A stretch of DNA of 64,000 nt from Allorhodoferax sp032337135 (GTDB taxonomy: Bacteria; Pseudomonadota; Gammaproteobacteria; Burkholderiales; Burkholderiaceae_C). Below, in pieces: positions 41,905 to 50,499 of this stretch. The notes below the pieces were generated by a model. It worked only from the letters and a program-made list of their open reading frames with translations, ran no database searches and was not told the origin of the DNA. How positions within the stretch are numbered: position 1 is the stretch's first letter; each line of letters opens with the position of its first letter. The position numbers and the translations under genes were made by a program. The stretch lies in contig NZ_JAVXZZ010000003.1 in assembly GCF_032337135.1 (NCBI RefSeq), positions 62,001-126,000 on the forward strand, written 5' to 3'.

Positions 41905-42363
41905 ATGACCAGCACCTCCACCCGCATCCTGTGTTCCGCCCTGCTCACGGCCAGCCTCTTGGGTGGCTGTGCCAGCACCGGTCCATCCAGTCCATCGGCC
42001 CGTCCCGTCTTCTACCCCAATGCCAAGCTCAACGCCGTGGGTCAGGAGCGCGCCAACCAGGATGCGGATGTCTGCATGGGCCAGGCCCGCAACGCCGGTC
42101 TGACACCGGACGAGAAGGACAACGCGGTGCTCCATGGTGCCGAGAAGGGTGCCGCCATCGGGGGCGTGGCAGGGGCGGTGGGCGCCCTGGTGCGCGGCAA
42201 GGGCGTTGAACGCGCGGTAGAGCATGGAGCCGTAGGCGCCGCCGTGGGTGGGTCGGCCGGCGCGGTGGCCGGCGCCTTCCACGAAAAACCCAGCGGCACC
42301 TACCGGCACTATGTGCAGCGCTGCCTCAAGGACAAGGGCTACGACGTCATCGGATGGAACTGA
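41905..42363 (+). CDS. Glycine-zipper lipoprotein
   Basis: This 152-residue protein has a lipoprotein signal (LLTASLLGGCAST; Cys near residue 19), so it should be lipid-anchored. The central part is a glycine zipper (GAAIGGVAGAVGALVRGKGVERAVEHGAVGAAVGGSAGAVAGAF split by a short charged loop), typical of outer-membrane-associated proteins. The C-terminus YRHYVQRCLKDKGYDVIGWN matches a conserved end of such proteins in Burkholderiales. The ATG at 41905 lies directly before the signal sequence. Function is unknown; an envelope role is likely. Confidence 0.83.
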   Translation: MTSTSTRILCSALLTASLLGGCASTGPSSPSARPVFYPNAKLNAVGQERANQDADVCMGQARNAGLTPDEKDNAVLHGAEKGAAIGGVAGAVGALVRGKGVERAVEHGAVGAAVGGSAGAVAGAFHEKPSGTYRHYVQRCLKDKGYDVIGWN

Positions 42364-42555
42364 GGCTGCGGCGGAAGACGACCGTCGGATTGCGCACCCC
42401 ATTTCAGAATCCGGCGCCGCCGCCTCAGCGACGTTTGTGATGCCATGAGGCGATAGCCGTGAAAGAAGCGAAAGTACCGGCGAGCCTGCGCGCTACTTTT
42501 TGGTACGCAGTCCTTGGGCATCGCGTAACATGGCTCGCGAAGCCCAAGGATTGCC

Positions 42556-43311
42556 ATGCCCAAGAATGCGTCCCGCACCCGCCTGAAGCGCCTGGTCGAA
42601 GACCAGGCTCCGCGGGTGCGCGCCACGGCGGCCAGCCTGGTGCGCAGGCTGCCCGCCAGCGTCGAGCGCGAAGACCTGGAGCAGGACGGCTTCGTCGGAC
42701 TCATGGAAGCCATGGTGCGCTGGACGCGCGCCACCAACGGCGAGCACTTCGAGAACTATGTGGCGCAGCGTGCGCGCGGGGCCATGCTCGATGGGTTGCG
42801 TGCCATGGACCCGGCATCGCGCACCCTGCGCGCCCATATGCGCCTGGTGGAGCAGGCGATCCAGCGCTTGGGGCACCGCCTCGGGCGCCTGCCCCGCGAA
42901 GGCGAAGTGGCCACCGAACTGGAGATGCCGCTGGCCGACTACCAGCGCCTGCTGCAGCAGGCTCAGGGCTACAAGCTGCTCGTGCTGGAGGACCTCGAAC
43001 ACGAAGCCGACTCGCCGGACTATCTGGGCGAGTGCGCAAGGCGTAACGAAGATCCCCTGGTGGTGCTGGAGCGTTCGGCGTTCCGCCAGGGGCTGGCGCA
43101 AGCCCTGGCGGCGCTGGAGCCGCAGGCCCAGAAGGTGCTGCACCTGTACTACGGCATGGGGCTGCGCATGCACGAGGTGGGCACCGAGCTGGGTCTGAGC
43201 GAATCGCGGGTGTCCCAGCTGCATACCCATGCCATTGCCGAGCTGCGCGCCGCCCTGCAGTCGCCCGATGCCCGCTTTTCCATGCTCAAACCGCGCAGCA
43301 AGCCGCGCTAA
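42556..43311 (+). CDS. FliA-like (sigma-28 class) sigma factor
   Basis: This 251-residue sigma factor of the sigma-70 family lacks region 1.1. Region 2 holds VEREDLEQDGFVGLMEAMVRW and GEHFENYVAQRARGAMLDGLR, close to FliA/WhiG. Region 3 has RLGHRLGRLPREGEVATELEM. Region 4 has LEPQAQKVLHLYYGMGLRMHEVGTELGLSESRVSQLHTHAI. It is not beside flagellar genes, so it may be a FliA paralogue rather than FliA itself. The 192 bases upstream hold an inverted repeat (TGAGGC.GCGGCGG with CCGCCGCCTCA) that may end the previous transcript. Confidence 0.88.
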   Translation: MPKNASRTRLKRLVEDQAPRVRATAASLVRRLPASVEREDLEQDGFVGLMEAMVRWTRATNGEHFENYVAQRARGAMLDGLRAMDPASRTLRAHMRLVEQAIQRLGHRLGRLPREGEVATELEMPLADYQRLLQQAQGYKLLVLEDLEHEADSPDYLGECARRNEDPLVVLERSAFRQGLAQALAALEPQAQKVLHLYYGMGLRMHEVGTELGLSESRVSQLHTHAIAELRAALQSPDARFSMLKPRSKPR

Positions 43312-43419
43312 TTTGCCCACTGGCCGGAGCCAAATGGCACCGTGCAGGTGCTAAAGTTCCTGTCTTTACCCTTACAAGCCTTGGGTGCAACCGACAAGGG
43401 GGCATCCGGGCCGTGCGTC

Positions 43420-44178
43420 ATGGCGAAGAGAAACCAGCCCGATTACCCCGAAGTGAACTTCTCCGAGGAGGGGCCGATCCGCCATCTGCATCTGGGCAGC
43501 GAGTGGATCCAGGGCTCCATGCTCATCGATGCGCCCACGGTGCTGGTGCACGAGTACATCCAGCGCATGATGGTCTGGCTGCTGTTCATGGACCCCACCA
43601 CCGCACCCAAGCGCCAGGCGGTGCAGCTCGGTCTGGGCGCGGGGTCGCTCACCAAGTTCTGCCACAAGGAAGTGCGCATGAAGACCACCGCCATCGAGTG
43701 GAACCCGCAGGTGCTGCACGCCTGTCGCGGCTGGTTCAAGCTGCCGGCCGACAACAGCCGCATGCGCGTGGTGCTGGCCGATGCGGCGCAGGAAATCCGC
43801 AAACCCGAATGGCTGGGCGTGGTGGATGCCCTGCAGGTGGATCTGTACGACGAGGAAGCCGCGGCCCCCGTGCTCGACAGCGCCGAGTTTTACGCCGACT
43901 GCCGCGCCATGCTCACGGAAGAGGGCTGCATGACGGTGAACCTGTTTGGCCGCAGCTCCAGCTTCGACGCCAGCGTGGCCAAGATGCGCGAGGCTTTCGG
44001 TGCTGACGCCCTGTGGGCCTTCAAGGCCACGCGCGAGGGCAATACCGTGGTCATGGCCCAGCGCACGCCTTCACGGCCCAAACGTGCCGTGCTGCTGGAG
44101 CGCGCAGCCTACATCCAGGAACACTGGGGTCTGCCGGCGGACAAGTGGGTGCGCGTCTTCAAACCCGTGGAAGCCTGA
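43420..44178 (+). CDS. Spermidine-synthase-like protein
   Basis: This 252-residue protein has the methyltransferase-like fold of spermidine synthases: AVQLGLGAGSLTKFC near residue 70 (nucleotide-type glycine loop), TTAIEWNPQVL with its acidic end of strand two, VVLADAAQEI, and DALQVDLYDEEAAAPVLDSAEFY near residue 150. It is shorter than true SpeE proteins and lacks a clear polyamine site, so substrate is open. The ATG at 43420 was chosen over a GTG 26 codons earlier. It lies 2 bases before the PilB/GspE-like gene. Confidence 0.85.
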   Translation: MAKRNQPDYPEVNFSEEGPIRHLHLGSEWIQGSMLIDAPTVLVHEYIQRMMVWLLFMDPTTAPKRQAVQLGLGAGSLTKFCHKEVRMKTTAIEWNPQVLHACRGWFKLPADNSRMRVVLADAAQEIRKPEWLGVVDALQVDLYDEEAAAPVLDSAEFYADCRAMLTEEGCMTVNLFGRSSSFDASVAKMREAFGADALWAFKATREGNTVVMAQRTPSRPKRAVLLERAAYIQEHWGLPADKWVRVFKPVEA

Positions 44179-44180
44179 CC

Positions 44181-45947
44181 ATGCACAAGAAACCCGTCCA
44201 CCTGGGGCCGCTGAACTGGCGTGTGTTGCTGCAGTGGCTGGAGCACGACCGCGTGGTATCCAGTGAAGAGGCCGCCCGTGTCACGGCCCGCTGTGCTTCC
44301 GCCGAAAGCGCACAGCATCCGCTCATGCGCCTGGGCAGCGTATCGCTCAAGCGCGCGGCGGACGGCAAGACGCTCGATGTGGAGCTGCTCACGCAGTGGC
44401 TGGCGCAGCGCTGCGGCCTGAACTACCTGCGCATCGACCCGCTCAAGGTGGACGTGGGCCGCGTGATGGAGGCCATGGCCGCCAACTACGCCGAGCGCCA
44501 CAAGGTGCTGCCGGTGCAGGTCAGCCCCTCGGAAATCGTGGTCGCCACGGCCGAGCCCTTCGTGGACGACTGGGTGGGCGAGGTGGAGCGCCAGAGCCGG
44601 CGCAGCGTGCGCCGCGTGCTGGCCAACCCGCAGGACATCACGCGCTACACGGCCGAGTTCTATGCCCTGGCCAAGTCGGTGCGCGCGGCGGGCAAGGGCG
44701 GTGGCGCCACCAGCGGTGCCAGCTTCGAGCAGCTGGTGGAGCTGGGCAAGACCAACAAGCAGCTCGACGCCAACGACCAGGGTGTGGTGCAGGTGGTGGA
44801 CTGGCTGTGGCAATACGCCTTCGACCAGCGCGCCAGCGACATCCACCTGGAACCCCGGCGCGAGCAGGGCGTCATCCGCTTTCGCATCGACGGCGTGCTG
44901 CACCCGGTGTACCAGATGCCGCTGGGCGTAATGAACGCCATGACGGCGCGCATCAAGCTGCTGGGCCGCATGGACGTGATCGAGAAGCGCCGCCCGCAGG
45001 ACGGCCGCATCAAGACCCGCGACCTGCGCGGCGACGAAGTGGAAATGCGCATTTCCACCTTGCCCACCGCCTTTGGCGAGAAGATGGTCATGCGTATCTT
45101 CGACCCCGAAGCGGCGGTGAAAGACCTGGACGCCCTGGGCTTCTCGGCCCACGACGCGGCGCGCTGGGAAGAGCTGGTAAAGCGCCCGCACGGCATCATT
45201 CTGGTCACCGGCCCCACCGGTTCGGGCAAGACCACCACGCTCTACTCCACCCTCAAGCGCGTGGCCACCGAAGAGGTGAACGTGAGCACGGTGGAAGACC
45301 CGATCGAAATGATCGAGCCCTCGTTCAACCAGACCCAGGCCCAGCCCGCGCTGGACTTCGGCTTTGCCCAGGGCTTGCGTGCCCTCATGCGCCAGGACCC
45401 GGACATCATCATGGTGGGCGAGATCCGCGACCTGGAAACCGCCGAGATGGCGGTGCAGGCTGCGCTCACCGGGCATCTGGTGTTCAGCACCCTGCACACC
45501 AACGACGCGCCCTCGGCCGTGATCCGTCTCGTGGAGCTGGGTGTGCCTGCCTACCTCATCAACGCCACGCTGTTGGGCGTGCTGGCCCAGCGCCTGGTGC
45601 GCACCCTGTGCAAGCACTGCCGTGCGCCCGACCCCGACGCCAGCCGCGAGGCCCTGAGCGACATGGTCAAGCCCTGGCAGATCAACGGTGGCTACAAGCC
45701 CTACAAGGCCGTGGGCTGTGTCGAGTGCCGCATGACCGGCTACATGGGCCGCATGGGCCTGTACGAGCTGCTCACCGTGTCGGAAGAATTCAAGGAACTG
45801 GTGGGCAAGAACGCCACGCTCGAAGCCCTGCGCCGCCAGGGCGTGGCGGACGGCATGCGCCCGCTGCGCCTGGCCGGTGCGCTGCGCGTGGCTGAAGGCC
45901 AGACCGTGATGGAAGAGGTGCTTGCGGCTACTCCGCCCCTCCGCTGA
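44181..45947 (+). CDS. PilB/GspE-family secretion or pilus ATPase
   Basis: This 588-residue hexameric ATPase belongs to the type II secretion/type IV pilus class. The N-terminal GspE-type domain is about residues 1-180. The core has ASDIHLEPRREQGVIRFRIDG, Walker A GPTGSGKTTTLYSTL near residue 342, the Asp box VSTVEDPIEM, Walker B PDIIMVGEIRDLETAEMA, and the His box GHLVFSTLHTNDAP. Two cysteine pairs (CKHC, CVEC) near residues 475-515 should bind zinc. No other pilus or secretion gene is adjacent, so its machine is unknown. Confidence 0.9.
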   Translation: MHKKPVHLGPLNWRVLLQWLEHDRVVSSEEAARVTARCASAESAQHPLMRLGSVSLKRAADGKTLDVELLTQWLAQRCGLNYLRIDPLKVDVGRVMEAMAANYAERHKVLPVQVSPSEIVVATAEPFVDDWVGEVERQSRRSVRRVLANPQDITRYTAEFYALAKSVRAAGKGGGATSGASFEQLVELGKTNKQLDANDQGVVQVVDWLWQYAFDQRASDIHLEPRREQGVIRFRIDGVLHPVYQMPLGVMNAMTARIKLLGRMDVIEKRRPQDGRIKTRDLRGDEVEMRISTLPTAFGEKMVMRIFDPEAAVKDLDALGFSAHDAARWEELVKRPHGIILVTGPTGSGKTTTLYSTLKRVATEEVNVSTVEDPIEMIEPSFNQTQAQPALDFGFAQGLRALMRQDPDIIMVGEIRDLETAEMAVQAALTGHLVFSTLHTNDAPSAVIRLVELGVPAYLINATLLGVLAQRLVRTLCKHCRAPDPDASREALSDMVKPWQINGGYKPYKAVGCVECRMTGYMGRMGLYELLTVSEEFKELVGKNATLEALRRQGVADGMRPLRLAGALRVAEGQTVMEEVLAATPPLR

Positions 45948-45954
45948 AAAGAAT

Positions 45955-47247
45955 ATGACTACTCCGCTGACCCTCCACCCCGAACGCATGGCCTTGCACA
46001 ACGAAGTGCATGCCCGTCCCCCTGAAGCGCTGGAATCGAACCTGGCCATTTCGCAGGTCGTCATGGTCTGCTCGGCCGCCGAGCGCGAAGCCAGCCGCGC
46101 CCACATTGCGGCCCTGGCGCGCGACCACCACCTGGCCCAGCCCGATGCCGGCTCTACCCACGCGCGCCTCGACTTCGGCCTGTACCGCCTGCGTTGGGAA
46201 CTGCACACCGAGTTCGTGACCTGGACCTTCACGCGTCCGCTCAAGGGCACGGAGACCGGCGAGCGTGTGCCCGAAGTGGCCACCTCCACCGTGCCGCAGC
46301 ACTTTCTGGCGCAGCTGCCGGGCAAGTGCCTGGCAGCCATGCACCTGTGGGTGCTGCCCATCAAGGGCTTCAGCACCGACAGCGTGCTGCAGAACATCCT
46401 GCACGAGGAGACGCTGGTGGCCTCCACCGTGGCCGACGGCTATGGCGAGGTCTACACCGACTTTGCGCTGCACGCCGATGGCTACTCGCGCATGCTGCTG
46501 CTGGCTGGCGGCATGACGCCACGCCGCCTGGGCCGCCTGGTGCAGAACCTGCTGGAAATCGAGACTTACCGCATGGCCGCACTGCTGGGCCTGCCGGCGG
46601 CGCGTGCCGCGTCCACCGTGCTGGGCAGCGCCGAGCGTGAACTGGCCGAACTGGCCGAATCCATCCGCTCCGCCACGCGCGAGAGCGAGCCCGAGCTGCT
46701 GGACCGCCTGACCCGCCTGGCCGGGCAGGTGGAGAGCCAGCACGCCGCCACGCACTCGCGCTTTTCGGCCAGCGCGGCCTATTTCGAACTGGTGGACAAG
46801 CGCATTCAGGACATCGGCGAGTCGCGCCTGGCCGGCATGCAGACCATCGGCGAATTCATGGACCGCCGCCTGACCCCCGCACGCAGCACCTGCGCCTGGG
46901 CTGCGCGCCGCCAGGACGCGCTCTCGCAGCGGGTATCGCGTATCAGCAACCTGCTGCGCACACGGGTCGAGATCGAGCAGCAGCAAAGCAGCCAGGCGCT
47001 GCTGGCCGCGCAGATCACACGTCAGGACACGCAGCTCAAGCTGCAGTCCACCGTGGAAGGCCTGTCGGTGGCGGCCATCAGCTACTACATCGTCGGCCTG
47101 GTGACCTATCTGGCCAAGGGGGCCGAGCACGTGGGCTGGCCCGTGGCCCCGGAAATGACCGCTGCCATTGCCATCCCCTTCGTGGCCGGTGGGGTGTGGT
47201 GGTCGTTGCGCCGCATGCACCATAGCCTTTTCCAAAAGGGCGGCTGA
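45955..47247 (+). CDS. DUF3422 family membrane protein
   Basis: This 430-residue protein starts HPERMALHNEVHARPPEALES, the diagnostic N-terminus of DUF3422. It contains LRWELHTEFVTWTFTRP and a long helical region, and ends in two membrane segments (SVAAISYYIVGLVTYLAKG; IAIPFVAGGVWWSL) with a short basic tail. The role of the family is not known. It begins 7 bases after the ATPase gene stop, so the two, and perhaps the spermidine-synthase-like gene before them, may be co-transcribed. Confidence 0.9.
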   Translation: MTTPLTLHPERMALHNEVHARPPEALESNLAISQVVMVCSAAEREASRAHIAALARDHHLAQPDAGSTHARLDFGLYRLRWELHTEFVTWTFTRPLKGTETGERVPEVATSTVPQHFLAQLPGKCLAAMHLWVLPIKGFSTDSVLQNILHEETLVASTVADGYGEVYTDFALHADGYSRMLLLAGGMTPRRLGRLVQNLLEIETYRMAALLGLPAARAASTVLGSAERELAELAESIRSATRESEPELLDRLTRLAGQVESQHAATHSRFSASAAYFELVDKRIQDIGESRLAGMQTIGEFMDRRLTPARSTCAWAARRQDALSQRVSRISNLLRTRVEIEQQQSSQALLAAQITRQDTQLKLQSTVEGLSVAAISYYIVGLVTYLAKGAEHVGWPVAPEMTAAIAIPFVAGGVWWSLRRMHHSLFQKGG

Positions 47248-47272
47248 GAACGCCATAGGAAATCCCAATCCT

Positions 47273-47287
47273 ATTGATTGGATCAAT
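47273..47287. promoter_or_regulatory. 15-bp palindrome upstream of ahpC
   Basis: ATTGAT-TGG-ATCAAT is a perfect inverted repeat about 80 bases before the ahpC ATG. It contains the T-N11-A core favoured by LysR-type regulators, so an OxyR-like protein is a candidate. The FNR pattern needs a 4-base spacer, which is not met. Confidence 0.45.
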
Positions 47288-47360
47288 CAAAGCACGACAG
47301 GCCATAGAAGGCATAAGATTCACCCCGTTCCCTGTAGAACGTAACCAAGAGGAAAACACC

Positions 47361-47924
47361 ATGTCCCTGATCAACACCCAAGTTCAACCGTTCAAGACCA
47401 CCGCCTTCGTCAACCGTGGCGGCAAGGGCGAGTTCATCGACCTGACCGAAGCTTCCCTCAAGGGCAAGTGGTCCGTGCTGATCTTCATGCCGGCTGCCTT
47501 CACCTTCAACTGCCCCACCGAAATCGAAGACGCGGCCGACAATTACGCTGCCTTCCAGGCCGCTGGTGCCGAGGTGTACATCGTCACCACCGACACCCAC
47601 TTCTCGCACAAGGTGTGGCATGAGACTTCCCCCGCCGTGGGCAAGGCCAAGTTCCCGCTGGTAGGCGACCCCACCCACGCTCTGACCCGCGCCTTTGGCG
47701 TGCACATTGAAGAAGAAGGCCTGGCCCTGCGCGGCACCTTCGTCATCAACCCCGACGGCGTGATCAAGACCCTGGAAATCCACTCCAACGAAATCGCCCG
47801 CGACGTGTCCGAGACCCTGCGCAAGCTCAAGGCTGCCCAGTACACCGCCGCCAACCCCGGCCAGGTGTGCCCCGCCAAGTGGAAGGAAGGCGCCAAGACC
47901 TTGGCTCCCTCCCTGGATCTGGTC
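47361..47924 (+). CDS. ahpC: Alkyl hydroperoxide reductase subunit C (peroxiredoxin AhpC)
   Basis: This typical 2-Cys peroxiredoxin, about 187 residues, reduces H2O2 and organic peroxides. The peroxidatic Cys is in TFNCPTEIED near residue 51 (AAFTF then NCPTE), and the resolving Cys in GQVCPAKWKEG near residue 168, a C-terminal pattern of bacterial AhpC. It is reduced by AhpF, encoded next. AGAGGA precedes the ATG at 47361. A strong terminator follows, so ahpF is probably read at lower level or from its own promoter. The stop codon falls near 47936; the end given may be short by a few codons. Confidence 0.93.
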
Positions 47925-47936
47925 GGCAAGATCTAA
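47925..47936 (+). other. Last codons of ahpC (true stop at 47936)
   Basis: The ahpC reading frame runs through LVGKI and stops with TAA ending at base 47936. This entry completes the ahpC entry above, whose full extent is therefore 47361 to 47936. Confidence 0.9.
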
Positions 47937-47980
47937 TCCAGATTCAGCCTCGGCCCGGTGCCCCGCAAGGGGTGCCTACA

Positions 47981-48029
47981 AGCCGGACAGCGTCAAGGTG
48001 CGTATGCGCCTTGCCGTCCGGCTTTTTTG
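47981..48029 (+). terminator. Intrinsic terminator after ahpC
   Basis: AGCCGGAC and GTCCGGCT form the outer stem and AAGG/CCTT extends it, followed by TTTTTT. It lies 45 bases after the ahpC stop and 90 bases before ahpF. Confidence 0.85.
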
Positions 48030-48046
48030 TACACAAAATTTGTGTA
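48030..48046. promoter_or_regulatory. 17-bp palindrome between ahpC and ahpF
   Basis: TACACAAA-A-TTTGTGTA is a perfect inverted repeat with 8-bp arms, directly after the ahpC terminator and 73 bases before the ahpF ATG. It could be an operator for ahpF or part of the transcript end; the regulator is unknown. Confidence 0.42.
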
Positions 48047-48052
48047 TTTTTA

Positions 48053-48102
48053 GCCTCTAGCCCGCGTAGACATTGCGCAACCAGCTATTCAAAAGATAGC
48101 AA
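48053..48102 (-). repeat. Dispersed palindromic repeat in the ahpF leader (copy 5)
   Basis: On the minus strand: TTGCTATCTTTTGAATAGC, then TGGTTGCGCAATGTCTACGC and GGGCTAGAGGC. It ends 5 bases before the GGAG ribosome site of ahpF, so it forms part of that leader. Confidence 0.75.
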
Positions 48103-48118
48103 CTGATTGGAGAACACC

Positions 48119-49675
48119 ATGCTCGACGACACCCTCAAAGCCCAACTCGCCGCCTACCTGGAGCGCGTGACGCTGCCCTTCGAAATGGTGGCCTCCCTGG
48201 ACGACAGCGAAACCAGCCGCGACATGCGCTCGCTGCTCGAAACCATCCAGAGCCTGCGCGCCGACAAGATCAGTGTGCGCTTCGACGGCAATGACGCCCG
48301 CAAGCCTTCCTTCAGCCTGCAGCGCGTGGGCGCTACCAACAGCCTGCGCTTTGCCGGATTGCCCCTGGGCCACGAATTCACCTCGCTGGTGCTGGCCCTG
48401 CTGTGGACCGGCGGCCACCCGCCGAAGGAAGAGCAGGACGTCATGGACCAGATCAAGAGTCTGGACGGTGACTTCAACTTCGAGGTCTACATGAGCCTCA
48501 CCTGCCACAACTGTCCGGATGTGGTGCAGGCGCTCTCGCTCATGGCCATCCTCAATCCCAAGATCAAGACCACCGTCATCGAAGGCGGTGCCTTCCAGGA
48601 CGAAGTGGAAAAGCGCCAGATCATGGCCGTGCCCATGGTCTTTTTGAACGGCCAGGTGTTCGGCTCAGGCCGCATGGAAGTGGCCGAGATCGTGGCCAAG
48701 CTCGACACCAACAGCGACGCTCGTGAAGCCGCCAAGATGAACGCCAAGGAGGCGTACGACGTGCTCATCGTCGGTGGTGGCCCCGCTGGCGCCGCAGCCG
48801 CCGTGTACGCCGCCCGCAAGGGCATCCGCGTGGGTGTGGCCGCCGAGCGCTTTGGCGGCCAGGTGAACGACACGCTGGGCATCGAAAACTACATCTCCAT
48901 CCAGGAAACCACCGGCCCCAAGCTCGCGGCCGACCTGGAAGCCCATGCCCGTTCGTACGGCGTGGACATCATGAACCTGCAGCGCGCCGACAAGCTCATT
49001 CCTGCCGCGGCCCCCGGTGGGCTGACCGAAGTGGTCATGGCCAACGGCGGCAGCCTCAAGGCCAAGACCGTCATCCTGAGCACCGGAGCACGCTGGCGCA
49101 ACGTGAACGTGCCGGGTGAAGCCGAGTACAAGAACAAGGGCGTGGCCTACTGCCCGCACTGCGACGGCCCCCTGTTCAAGGGCAAGGATGTGGCGGTGAT
49201 CGGCGGCGGCAACAGCGGCGTGGAAGCCGCCATCGACCTGGCCGGCATCGTCAAGCACGTGACCGTGTTCGAGTTCATGCCCGAGCTGAAGGCCGACGCC
49301 GTGCTGGTGAAGAAGCTGCACAGCCTGCCCAATGTGACCGTGCACACCAACGCCCAGACCACCGAGATTACCGGGGCCGAGGGCAAGGTGAACGGCATCA
49401 AGTACAAGAACCGCGAAACCGGTGTCGAGACCCTGGTGCCTTTGGCGGGCGTGTTCGTGCAGATTGGCCTGGTGCCCAACACAGAGTTCCTGCGCGGCAC
49501 GGTGGAGTTGAGCAAGTTCGGCGAAATCATCATCGATGCCAAGGGCCACACCAACCTGCCCGGCGTGTTTGCGGCGGGCGACTGCACGACTGTGCCCTAC
49601 AAGCAGATTGTCATTGCCGCAGGGGCGGGTGCCACGGCCGCGCTGAGCGCGTTTGACCACCTGATCCGGCACTGA
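48119..49675 (+). CDS. ahpF: Alkyl hydroperoxide reductase subunit F (AhpF)
   Basis: This 518-residue flavoprotein uses NADH to reduce AhpC. The N-terminal double-thioredoxin part has CHNC in MSLTCHNCPDVV near residue 130. A FAD site follows (DVLIVGGGPAGAAAAVYAARKG near residue 214), then the thioredoxin-reductase-type CPHC in VAYCPHCDGPLF near residue 345, the NADH site AVIGGGNSGVEAAIDLAG, and FAAGDCTTVPYKQI near the end. The ATG at 48119 has GGAGA 8 bases upstream; a TTG four codons earlier lies inside that site. It is full length. Confidence 0.96.
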   Translation: MLDDTLKAQLAAYLERVTLPFEMVASLDDSETSRDMRSLLETIQSLRADKISVRFDGNDARKPSFSLQRVGATNSLRFAGLPLGHEFTSLVLALLWTGGHPPKEEQDVMDQIKSLDGDFNFEVYMSLTCHNCPDVVQALSLMAILNPKIKTTVIEGGAFQDEVEKRQIMAVPMVFLNGQVFGSGRMEVAEIVAKLDTNSDAREAAKMNAKEAYDVLIVGGGPAGAAAAVYAARKGIRVGVAAERFGGQVNDTLGIENYISIQETTGPKLAADLEAHARSYGVDIMNLQRADKLIPAAAPGGLTEVVMANGGSLKAKTVILSTGARWRNVNVPGEAEYKNKGVAYCPHCDGPLFKGKDVAVIGGGNSGVEAAIDLAGIVKHVTVFEFMPELKADAVLVKKLHSLPNVTVHTNAQTTEITGAEGKVNGIKYKNRETGVETLVPLAGVFVQIGLVPNTEFLRGTVELSKFGEIIIDAKGHTNLPGVFAAGDCTTVPYKQIVIAAGAGATAALSAFDHLIRH

Positions 49676-49773
49676 GCGGAGTGGGGCAGGGCGGTGTAGT
49701 GCCTTGCCCTGCTGCGTTTGGATGGGGCAGCGCTGCATCTCAGGGCGGGCACAATGCTCCCCATGTTTCACCC

Positions 49774-50112
49774 ATGAAAAAACACGCTGTACTGGCCCTG
49801 TTTGCGCTCCCGGCCCTTGCCTTGGCGGCTGACGATGCCATTGTGCTGAGCCATGAATCCATTCGCCAGCGCATTGCGCTGTTCGAGGCCAAGCCCAGTT
49901 CACAGTCCACGCCAGGCATGTCGAAATACCTGTGGCGCGGTGAACCGCTGTGGTTCATCGAGTCCCCTTGCTGCGACCACTTCAACTACCTGTACAACGC
50001 GCAGGGACAGCCTGTTTGCGCATTCTCCGGTGGAATAGCGGGCGCAGGCGACGGAGCCTGCCCAGCCGGGATAACACTGTTTCCATCAACCGCGGCAGCC
50101 ACTACTCCGTGA
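49774..50112 (+). CDS. Small secreted hypothetical protein
   Basis: This 112-residue protein has a signal peptide (MKKHAVLALFALPALALA, cut before ADDAI). The mature part includes LWFIESPCCDHFNYLYNAQGQ and AFSGGIAGAGDGACP, a pattern with four cysteines that I recall from conserved hypothetical proteins of Burkholderiales. No function is known. The ATG at 49774 lies just before the signal sequence. It stands apart from ahpF by about 100 bases. Confidence 0.75.
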   Translation: MKKHAVLALFALPALALAADDAIVLSHESIRQRIALFEAKPSSQSTPGMSKYLWRGEPLWFIESPCCDHFNYLYNAQGQPVCAFSGGIAGAGDGACPAGITLFPSTAAATTP

Positions 50113-50499
50113 GTGGTTTGTGCTAATGCTTAAGGTTGGCTGGTCTGCAAGCGGAATGTGGCTATGGCCCGCATATTCACTGCGCTATTAGCTTCTTTTC
50201 TTATAGCAACTCTCGCCGAAGTTCGGTCGCCTGTCATGGGGCCTGCCGTGGTGCTGCATGCGGTTAGGCCCTTTCGGTTTTGAGGCTATAGTGCAAATAA
50301 CGAACCCGCTCACGCACCTGGTCCAGAAGGCGGGTTGACTGCAACAAGGGAGAGCCGGGCTTCATGAAAAATTTATACCTGTGTATTGGTACAGCATGTA
50401 GGCCGCTGGCCCAATGTTCAAGCGGGTTTCCAGCTTTTTTTCCAAAAGATGTATCGGCGCGTCCCGGATGTATCCACCGGGTTTTGCCGTCTACATTAG
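50113..50499. other. Non-coding stretch before the cassette array
   Basis: No credible gene was found in these 387 bases. The stretch holds repeat copy 6, a GTTAGGC at 50263-50269 that matches the attC right-end consensus GTTRRRY, and a stem (AACCCGC with GCGGGTT, about 50303-50336). It may contain a decayed attC or attI site upstream of the first cassette. No integrase gene or fragment was recognised. Confidence 0.6.
50164..50209 (-). repeat. Dispersed palindromic repeat (copy 6)
   Basis: On the minus strand: TTGCTATAAGAAAAGAAGC, then TAATAGCGCAGTGAATATGC and GGGCCAT. It diverges at the last bases from the usual GGGCTA. Confidence 0.68.

Noticed and set aside
47274..47286. FNR/Dnr site before ahpC (TTGAT-TGG-ATCAA)
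   Set aside because: The spacer is 3 bases rather than 4, so it does not fit FNR/Dnr; kept instead as a LysR-type palindrome candidate.
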